A stretch of 21,145 nt of DNA from JBHIAG01 sp046758465. GTDB taxonomy: Bacteria > Acidobacteriota > Terriglobia > Acidiferrales > 2-02-FULL-67-57. The position numbers and the translations under genes are program-made. The stretch lies in assembly GCA_046758465.1 (NCBI GenBank), contig JBHIAG010000031.1:1-21145 (forward strand). The letters run 5' to 3'. The first letter of the stretch is position 1, and every line of letters starts with the position of its first letter. Of this stretch, positions 15,375-21,145 are shown one piece after another. The notes under the pieces are model-generated. The model worked only from the letters and a program-made list of their open reading frames with translations. It did not search any database and was not told the DNA's origin.

Positions 15375-17516
15375 TCAGAACGTGAGCAGCTCGCGGGCAG
15401 TGCGTACCACGTCATCGGTCTGCGGCAACGTGGCATCTTCGATCCGCGGCTGATAACCTACGAAGAGATCGAGCGCCGCCAGGCGTCGCACCGGCGCATC
15501 CAGAAACTCAAACAACTCGTCGGAGATGCGCGCGGCAATCTCAGCTCCGTAACCCCAGGAGATCGCGTCCTCGTAAACTACCAGCACGCGATTCGTCTTT
15601 TTCACCGAGGCAACGATGGCGTCCCAGTCGTAGGGGCTGAGCGAGCGCAAGTCAAGGATGTCGAGGCTGACGCCGTCCTCATGCTCCAACGTGTTGGCCG
15701 CCTGGAGCGAGCGGATGACCAGCGAGCCATAGGTGACGATGGTCAAGTTGCTGCCTGCGCGCACGCGGGCGGCTTTGCCGAACGGCACCATATAGTTCGG
15801 GCCCGGATAGGGCGAGCGGTTTGCGGGCTGGCGGTAGAGGTGTTTGGGCTCGAGAAAGAGTACCGGGTCATCGCAGCGGATGGCGGTCCGCAGCAGGCCG
15901 TTGGCATCCAGAGCCGTCGCCGGCATCACCACGCGCAGGCCGGGAATGTGGGTGAAGATAACCTCACCTGACTGGCTGTGGTAGATGGCGCCGCCGCCGA
16001 GGTAACCACCAATCGCAACGCGGATCACCGCCGGGCACTTGAAGGCATTGTACGAGCGCCAGCGCACCAGCGGCAACTCGTTCCGCAACTGCATCATGGC
16101 GGGCCAGATGTAGTCGAAGAACTGGATTTCCGCCACGGGCTTCAGTCCGCGTTCAGCCATGCCGATCGCCCGGCCAACGATGCTCGCTTCCGCCAGGGGC
16201 GTGTTGAACGTGCGCTGGCTCCCAAAGCGCCGCTGCAAGCCGTGCGTAACCTTGAACACCCCGCCCTTGCCTTTCACCTGGTCCAAGTACTCTTCGCGGC
16301 TGCAGTCGGCGACGTCCTCGCCGAAAACGATCATGCGCGCATCGCGCGCCATCTCGTCGTGCAGGCAGGCGTTCAGCAGTTCGACCATGGTCTTGGGCTC
16401 ACCCGCGAACTGTGGCTCGGAGGAAAACTCATCTGTCGTCGGGTCAACGTCGGGCGAATAGACGTACAGGGTGGCTTCCTCGGCTCGCACGGGGTCGGCC
16501 GCCAGGGCGCGGTCGGTAGCCTCCAGAATCTCCTGGTCCACCTCTGCTTCAAGCTGTTCAAGCTGCTTCTCGTTGAGTACACCCTCGTGGATGAGAAACA
16601 GGCCGAAATTCGGGAGCGGGTCGCGACGCGCTTCGGCTTCGCGCTCGGCGTCCGGCTTGTAGAGCTTCTCGTCGTCCGACAGCGAGTGGGAATAGGGCCG
16701 GATGACGGTGGCGTGAACCAGCGCCGGCCCATGGCGCGCACGGCAGTGGGCAACCGCGCGCTGCATCGCTTGGTAGCTTGCTAGCGGGTCGGTGCCATCA
16801 GTTGACACCACTTCCAGGTTCGGATAGCTGCCGACCAGCTTGGCGACGTTGCCGCCCGCGGTCTGGATCTCCACCGGCACCGAGATGGCATACCCGTTGT
16901 CCTCGATCAGGAAGAGCACCGGCAATTTCAGGTTACAGGCGGTGTTTAAGGCTTCCCAGAATTCGCCCTCACTCGTGGCGCCGTCCCCGCCCGATACGCA
17001 GACGACTTCGTCCCGCTCCCACTTCGCTCCAGCGCGTTCCGCCGCCTCCGGCATCCGGGCATAGTAGAGACTCGCCTCGGCGCAGCCGACCGCCTGCAAC
17101 CACTGCGTGCCGGTGGGGCTCGACTGGGAGACGATGTTGAGCGCGGGATGGCCCCAGTGACAGGGCATCTGGCGCCCGCCGGAGCTGGGATCGGCGCGCG
17201 CGCCCACGGCCTCGAGCAGCATCTCGTACGGGGTCAGCCCGAGCATCAGACAGAGGGCGCGGTCGCGGTAGTACAGGTAGAACCAGTCGTAGGCGGGCTT
17301 CAGCACCAGGCCTGCGGCCACGAGAATGGCTTCATGACCAGCGCCGCTGATCTGGAAAAAGGATTTTTGCTGACGCTTAAGCTGGATTTCTCGGTCGTCG
17401 AGCCGGCGGGAGAGATAGATTGTGCGATAGAGCCGGACGAGAGTTTCGCGGTCAAGACCGTGGTACTTCTCCCGCGCAGCCTTCTCCCGTACTGGCACGC
17501 GCGATGGTGTAGCCAT
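15375..17516 (-). CDS. Fused alpha/beta E1 component of a 2-oxoacid dehydrogenase
   Basis: This thiamine-diphosphate E1 is 713 residues, with both halves of the usual alpha2beta2 enzyme in one chain. Residues 1-340 are the alpha part: [16 protein letters not shown] (176-191) ending in IEDN (204-207), the TPP/Mg motif, and the loop [13 protein letters not shown] that is phosphorylated in branched-chain enzymes. Residues 375-713 are the beta part, with ED at 400-401, [12 protein letters not shown] (catalytic Glu about 443) and [11 protein letters not shown]. It most resembles branched-chain or pyruvate E1; the acyl group cannot be called. No E2 or E3 gene is near. I chose ATG 17516 because AGGAGAGG precedes it; the open frame runs on upstream but covers another gene. 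Confidence 0.9.
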   Translation of the reverse strand: MATPSRVPVREKAAREKYHGLDRETLVRLYRTIYLSRRLDDREIQLKRQQKSFFQISGAGHEAILVAAGLVLKPAYDWFYLYYRDRALCLMLGLTPYEMLLEAVGARADPSSGGRQMPCHWGHPALNIVSQSSPTGTQWLQAVGCAEASLYYARMPEAAERAGAKWERDEVVCVSGGDGATSEGEFWEALNTACNLKLPVLFLIEDNGYAISVPVEIQTAGGNVAKLVGSYPNLEVVSTDGTDPLASYQAMQRAVAHCRARHGPALVHATVIRPYSHSLSDDEKLYKPDAEREAEARRDPLPNFGLFLIHEGVLNEKQLEQLEAEVDQEILEATDRALAADPVRAEEATLYVYSPDVDPTTDEFSSEPQFAGEPKTMVELLNACLHDEMARDARMIVFGEDVADCSREEYLDQVKGKGGVFKVTHGLQRRFGSQRTFNTPLAEASIVGRAIGMAERGLKPVAEIQFFDYIWPAMMQLRNELPLVRWRSYNAFKCPAVIRVAIGGYLGGGAIYHSQSGEVIFTHIPGLRVVMPATALDANGLLRTAIRCDDPVLFLEPKHLYRQPANRSPYPGPNYMVPFGKAARVRAGSNLTIVTYGSLVIRSLQAANTLEHEDGVSLDILDLRSLSPYDWDAIVASVKKTNRVLVVYEDAISWGYGAEIAARISDELFEFLDAPVRRLAALDLFVGYQPRIEDATLPQTDDVVRTARELLTF

Positions 17517-17543
17517 TCGACCTCTCCTCAGCACGATACGGCT

Positions 17544-17573
17544 ATTATGTTGTCCTGGTTGCGACCAAGTCAA
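17544..17573 (-). promoter_or_regulatory. Promoter for the fused E1 gene, overlapping the upstream stop codon
   Basis: TTGACT (17568-17573, five of six), 18-base spacer, CATAAT (17544-17549, five of six), then a leader of about 20 bases to ATG 17516. The TGA inside TTGACT is the stop codon of the preceding gene (17570-17572). Confidence 0.55.
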
Positions 17574-17884
17574 TCCGCTTCCGGCAAGCGCTCGAAGCAT
17601 TCGCGAATAACCGCGAACCCTTCCGTCCCTTCCAAAAATGTTTTCTCCTCTGCCTGCGCGATCTGGGCCTCGCGCGGAATACGCTCCAGCCAACGCTGGT
17701 AGGCGCTCACCTCGTGCGCTTCAAAGTTCAGCCGGACGTACACACGGTTGGCGTCAACATCACGGCGCGCGGCCAACTGCCCGTGGGCGAGGTGGAAGGC
17801 TTTGACCCACTTCGCAATCTGTTCACACGCCTGGCGCGCCGCGGTGTGGTCCCGAAAGGTCAAGAGCAGAAAGGTTTCGTGCAT
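17570..17884 (-). CDS. Small uncharacterised protein
   Basis: This is a 104-residue soluble protein of mixed alpha/beta character. It begins METFLLL-like ([18 protein letters not shown]), contains [16 protein letters not shown], and ends in a helical EIRECFE-type tail ([15 protein letters not shown]). I do not recognise the family. AAGGTGG lies nine bases before ATG 17884; the frame is open further upstream but overlaps the methyltransferase gene there. It sits 70 bases after that gene and just before the E1 promoter, so it is probably the last gene of the methyltransferase-DUF711 unit. The coding-like codon pattern and clean borders argue it is real. Confidence 0.55.
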   Translation of the reverse strand: MHETFLLLTFRDHTAARQACEQIAKWVKAFHLAHGQLAARRDVDANRVYVRLNFEAHEVSAYQRWLERIPREAQIAQAEEKTFLEGTEGFAVIRECFERLPEAD

Positions 17885-17954
17885 CGTCTCAGCCCACCTT
17901 ACTTTCCACCGGGGGCCGAACCGTGGCGCCGAACGCGCTTCTTCTTTTGCGGTT

Positions 17955-18641
17955 TCACTCCGTTCTTGCACATCGTTCAATCCCGATGTGTGTCCACCCG
18001 AAGCGAAACCTGCGCACGCCCTCAAGATGCGCCTGGCCAACCAGTTCGCCGAGTTCTTCTGCGGTGTAGGCGGAACGAACCGAGGCTACATAAAGCTCCT
18101 TCATTTTACCCGTGTAGTGCCGTCCGTACCAGCGGACGTGCACTGGAAAAGTCAGCCGCGACGGACGGCGAAGATCACGCACCAGGATGGCGCCAGTGGG
18201 TTTGACGACACGTGCAATTTCCGTCAAGGCCGCCACGGGGTTCGTGAGATGGTGCAGGACGGAGTTGCAGATAACGAGGTCGAAAGAGGCGTCGGCAACC
18301 TCGAGACGTTTCCCGTCTCCCAACGCGAACCGGACGCGCTCGGCGAGACCGGCTGCGACGGCGTTCTGCCGTGCGGTGGCCAGCATCGCCTCGGAGCGAT
18401 CCACGCCCAGGAATTCCAGTTCCGGCAGACGGCGCACGAGTTTGAGCGGAATCCGGCCAGGACCCGTGCCGATGTCGAGCGCGCGGCCCCGCCGCACGCC
18501 CAGCCGCAGGGTGTGCTCGATGAAGGTGTCGTCGATGCGATCGAGGTAGGCCTGGGCAGTCGCCGAAGCGTACGCTTCGACTTCCTCGCTCTCGTCCATC
18601 ACCTCGGGCTCCGCTATGCGGGGCAGTTCCCACCACCTCAT
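17955..18641 (-). CDS. Class I SAM-dependent methyltransferase
   Basis: This 228-residue Rossmann-fold methyltransferase (Methyltransf_11/25 type) has motif I ALDIGTGPGR (54-63), the acidic end of strand 2 FLGVDRS (78-84), RFALGDGKRL, and motif IV-like FDLVICNSVLHHLTNP. The substrate is unknown; the N-terminal acidic segment EVMDESEEVEAYA is typical of small-molecule methylases. It follows the DUF711 gene by 27 bases with AAGGGAATC before ATG and shares its unit with another methyltransferase. Confidence 0.88.
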   Translation of the reverse strand: MRWWELPRIAEPEVMDESEEVEAYASATAQAYLDRIDDTFIEHTLRLGVRRGRALDIGTGPGRIPLKLVRRLPELEFLGVDRSEAMLATARQNAVAAGLAERVRFALGDGKRLEVADASFDLVICNSVLHHLTNPVAALTEIARVVKPTGAILVRDLRRPSRLTFPVHVRWYGRHYTGKMKELYVASVRSAYTAEELGELVGQAHLEGVRRFRFGWTHIGIERCARTE

Positions 18642-18668
18642 GATTCCCTTCTCGCCGTCGTGCCCGTG

Positions 18669-19892
18669 CTATTCGATGGGTAGTACACGCGTGTTGGTCA
18701 GCCAGGGAGAATCGAACTCCGTCATTTCGCCGGCCCGCTTTCCGGGAACGAGTAGCAGACGCGCAGTCAGCGGTTTGCCGAGCCGCAGAGCAAGTGCGGC
18801 AACATCCCGGAGAAGACGCGCAATCTGCTCCGCCGTGGTCTCGCCGGGAAGGGGGACGACGTCCAGTCCCGTGCCGGAGACCGCCGAATAGGTCAGCAGC
18901 AGTTGCACGTTCACCCGCCCTTCCCCGGCGCGTTTGGCCAGCACGCTGTCCTCCAGGACCGGTAGCATCAGTCCTGAAAAGCCGGTGTGCACCACCGGCA
19001 GCGCTTTTAGGATTTCAGTCAGCCTTGCAACCGCCGCGAGCGTGCCCGCACTGCCGAAGGGCACACCGGACAGCCGCTCGATGGCCGCACCGATGCTGAC
19101 CTCGCCCATGGGCGCTGGTGCAGTATCGATTCCGACGAACGTCCACTCGCCTTCGGCCATCTCCTCGGCCAACACTTTCAGTTGTCCGAGGGGCGCCAAC
19201 GCATCCCACACCGCCCGCTCGGCCTCGTCCGGCCGCCGGTGGGCGAGTGCTGCGGCGATGGTGCCGGCCGATTCCAGCCCCACCGCAAACTCCTTGTTCG
19301 CGCTGTGGGCATAGGCTGCCGGAAAAAAAGGGATGCGAGGCGGACAGTTGGCCAGCGCCGCAAAGCGAAAACTCGGTGGTTCGGCGGCTTCGATTTCTCC
19401 GAGGCGGCGGATAATTTCACTCGCCGCACGCAGCGCCTCCGGCTGCAGGCCGCTGGCGTCGGCAATCACCACGCTCGTATGCGCTACGCGGCTACGCCTC
19501 AGCAGCTCGACCGCAAGGGCCATCTTGCTGACCTCATATTCGTCGCGAACGATGACTGGACCCAGCGAGAGTGCCAGGCCCAATTCAGCCGCCAGCGCGT
19601 CCAGTCTGAGCAAGAAGGCCAGTCGCTGGTCAGCCGCCACAGTGCGCAAATAGGTATCCATCGGCGGTGTGGCGACGCGCAGGCTCTGCACTTCCCAGCC
19701 CGCAGCCTGAAAGCCTGTGCGAGCCCGCTTCAGAAACTCTGCCGCGTCGCGAAAGCTGGCTTCCGCGGTCGCGGCTTCGAGCGACACGAACGCCGTGATG
19801 GTTCGTATCTTTGTCTGTACCGGCTCCGCGGCGCTCGCCAGTTGCGTTACCAAGAGCACTGCCAGCAAAAAGATCCCTGCGCGTTTCATCAT
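18669..19892 (-). CDS. Exported DUF711 (UPF0210-like) protein
   Basis: This 407-residue protein has a clear Sec signal, MMKRAGIFLLAVLLVTQLASA followed by AEP (likely cut after about residue 22). The rest fits DUF711: IRTITAFVSL, FPAAYAHSANKEFAVGLESA, VGIDTAPAPMGEVSIGAAIE, GVPFGSAGTLAAVA, TGFSGLMLPVLED and YSAVSGTGLDVVPLPGETT. The function of DUF711 is not known; it is weakly related to PFL-like/UPF0210 proteins of the cytoplasm, so a signal peptide is unexpected. The start shares ATGA with the upstream methyltransferase stop, with AAAGGAGAG before it, so the two are coupled. Confidence 0.85.
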   Translation of the reverse strand: MMKRAGIFLLAVLLVTQLASAAEPVQTKIRTITAFVSLEAATAEASFRDAAEFLKRARTGFQAAGWEVQSLRVATPPMDTYLRTVAADQRLAFLLRLDALAAELGLALSLGPVIVRDEYEVSKMALAVELLRRSRVAHTSVVIADASGLQPEALRAASEIIRRLGEIEAAEPPSFRFAALANCPPRIPFFPAAYAHSANKEFAVGLESAGTIAAALAHRRPDEAERAVWDALAPLGQLKVLAEEMAEGEWTFVGIDTAPAPMGEVSIGAAIERLSGVPFGSAGTLAAVARLTEILKALPVVHTGFSGLMLPVLEDSVLAKRAGEGRVNVQLLLTYSAVSGTGLDVVPLPGETTAEQIARLLRDVAALALRLGKPLTARLLLVPGKRAGEMTEFDSPWLTNTRVLPIE

Positions 19893-20572
19893 TCCACTCT
19901 CCTTTCCCCGGGAACGCGTCCGCGTGTGAAGACAACCAGGTTGCCCAAGCAGCCCGCTAGCGTTACCTCCTCAAAACCCAGCCCGCGATAGAGCCGCACG
20001 ACTTTCTCCTCCGTAAAACCTCCATACCACTGCGCCGCGTGAGCCCAGAGCAGCAGTTGGCGGCGCTCGCGTCGGTTCAGGGCTGCGTGGGCCGCGTAGG
20101 CGCGCATGGTTTCGACGTTCAGGGTCGCAGCCGGATCCAGCGTGGCCACCCACCCGCCGACACGCGTCACGCGCAGCATCTCGCCGAGGCCGGTGCGCGC
20201 CTCCGGCAGCAGATACAACACTGTAGTCGCCAGCGTGAGATCAAAGCTGCGGTCGGGAAATGGCAGGCGTTCGGCCACGGCCACGCCAAAGCGAACTCCA
20301 TCGACGCCCGCGCGGCGCGCCGTGCGGGCCGCCCAGCGTGCCATCCGCCGCGAGCGGTCCACCGCAATGACACGCGCGCCGCGCGCCGCCAGACTCCGTG
20401 CCACATAGCCTGGCCCACAACCCACATCGAGCGCACTCATCCCGTGGGCCATGGGCAGGAATTCCACAAACTGCTCGCGCAGCCTCCACTCCGGACCCCA
20501 GGAAAGTTTGCGCGCGTAGAGCCGGGCCCCCCATTCGAAAAAAACCTGGGTTAGTAAATCGCGCAAGGGCAT
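19889..20572 (-). CDS. Class I SAM-dependent methyltransferase
   Basis: This 227-residue methyltransferase, Methyltransf_11-like, has motif I ALDVGCGPGYVARSLA (47-62), VIAVDRSRRMARWA (68-81), the acceptor-side VAERLPFPDRSFDLTLATT and LRVTRVGGWVATLDP. The substrate is unknown; the ending FEEVTLAGCLGNLVVFTRG recalls quinone or lipid methylases. Its TGA overlaps the start of the DUF711 gene. No Shine-Dalgarno is visible before ATG 20572, so it may be the first gene of the unit with weak or leaderless-like initiation. Confidence 0.88.
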   Translation of the reverse strand: MPLRDLLTQVFFEWGARLYARKLSWGPEWRLREQFVEFLPMAHGMSALDVGCGPGYVARSLAARGARVIAVDRSRRMARWAARTARRAGVDGVRFGVAVAERLPFPDRSFDLTLATTVLYLLPEARTGLGEMLRVTRVGGWVATLDPAATLNVETMRAYAAHAALNRRERRQLLLWAHAAQWYGGFTEEKVVRLYRGLGFEEVTLAGCLGNLVVFTRGRVPGERRVE

Positions 20573-20638
20573 TACGCTACAAGCGCAGAATTGGGCGTGT
20601 GAACTGAAACGCTAGACTAGCAAAAACAGGAGAGGCGG

Positions 20639-21067
20639 TCAGCTTTTTGATAAGAGAGCGTCGAGCACGCCGAGAAAGTCGGTGACAGTTACAATCCCCA
20701 CCAAGCGATTTCCCTGTTCGACCACAGGAATACACCCAAACTTGTTCTCGTAAATAATCTTCACTGCCTCCTGCACCGGGGTCGTGGGCGTGACGGTCAG
20801 CACTTCGCGCACCATCACCCGAGTGATGGGCGTGCCTTCGAAGATACGGTTGTACTCTTCTTGCGAAATTCTCGACAGCAACGACGGCGCGACCCGCTGG
20901 ACATCGCGGTCGGAGACAATGCCCACCAGCTTGTCCCCGTTGAGGACCGGCAGATGACGGTACCCGCTACTCCGCATCAGCAAGACCGCGTCCAGCAGAC
21001 GCGACTCGTGGTCCAGGGTGGTGAGATTTGTGCCCATGATGTCGCGCACTAACTTTGCAGCCGTCAT
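20639..21067 (-). CDS. CBS-domain pair protein
   Basis: This 142-residue protein has two CBS domains in tandem (about 5-60 and 80-138) and nothing else. Signatures are VRDIMGTNLTTLDHESRLLD, GYRHLPVLNGDKLVGIVSDRD, then TRVMVREVLTVTPTTPVQEA and GCIPVVEQGNRLVGIVTVTD. Such pairs bind adenine nucleotides and regulate partner enzymes or transporters; the partner here is unknown. Start ATG 21067 has AAGGAGG seven bases before it. It is separated from the methyltransferase run by 66 bases. Confidence 0.93.
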   Translation of the reverse strand: MTAAKLVRDIMGTNLTTLDHESRLLDAVLLMRSSGYRHLPVLNGDKLVGIVSDRDVQRVAPSLLSRISQEEYNRIFEGTPITRVMVREVLTVTPTTPVQEAVKIIYENKFGCIPVVEQGNRLVGIVTVTDFLGVLDALLSKS

Positions 21068-21145
21068 GCTGCAACCTCCTTGGAGTTCGCGCCCCCGCCT
21101 GCCAATGGGAACATACCGGTGCCTACCAAGTCAAGACACTGTACT

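Noticed and set aside
17517..17693. N-terminal extension of the fused E1
   Set aside because: It overlaps the end of another gene and a promoter; ATG 17516 has a strong ribosome site.
21114..21139. Promoter for the CBS gene starting with TTGACT
   Set aside because: The -35 looks good, but no acceptable -10 follows at 16-18 bases.

Overview
The window is GC-rich bacterial DNA with tightly packed genes, almost all on the minus strand. Neighbouring genes often share a 4-base ATGA or GTGA overlap. Gene content (a fused two-domain E1 dehydrogenase, a group III-type phosphofructokinase, a short BoxB-like di-iron oxygenase, TPR and zinc-ribbon/PspC proteins) fits an uncultured soil or sediment bacterium, possibly Acidobacteriota. 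That placement is inference; no rRNA or other taxonomic marker is present.

Layout, with minus-strand genes read right to left. (1) 1-882 is a scrambled, less GC-rich joint: a piece of an RHS/YD-repeat protein, a 118-residue two-helix membrane protein translationally coupled to the tail of a broken gene, and the 5' piece of another gene. It looks like the debris of a polymorphic-toxin (RHS) cassette. (2) 887-2642 holds an enoyl-CoA hydratase, a macro-domain protein and a thioredoxin-type arsenate reductase in one tight unit. (3) 2643-3104 is non-coding, with an unusual 10-bp-periodic tandem array and a hairpin. (4) 3105-10733 is the core of the window, a CoA-dependent aromatic degradation cluster: TetR regulator with promoter and palindromic operator, a 27-codon small ORF, a BoxB-like oxygenase, a dienoyl-CoA-hydratase-like crotonase, a gene relic, the three subunits of a 4-hydroxybenzoyl-CoA-reductase-like molybdenum enzyme, and a COG2159 amidohydrolase. 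(5) 10870-12164 is a divergent, exported TPR protein. (6) 12171-14259 carries an ornithine cyclodeaminase-family protein and phosphofructokinase. (7) 14447-15263 carries a DoxX membrane protein and, convergent to it, a zinc-ribbon/PspC protein. (8) 15375-20572 is a run of methyltransferase, exported DUF711 protein, second methyltransferase, a small unknown protein and a fused alpha/beta 2-oxoacid dehydrogenase E1 with its own promoter. (9) 20639-21067 is a CBS-pair protein.

The most interesting part is region 4. It places an oxygen-dependent ring-epoxidase relative (BoxB family) beside enzymes normally associated with anaerobic aromatic metabolism (4-hydroxybenzoyl-CoA reductase with its diagnostic [4Fe-4S] insertion, and a cyclohexadienoyl-CoA hydratase-like crotonase), all downstream of one TetR operator. 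The usual partners BoxA and BoxC, benzoyl-CoA reductase and an aromatic CoA ligase are not in the window, so the pathway cannot be closed from this sequence.
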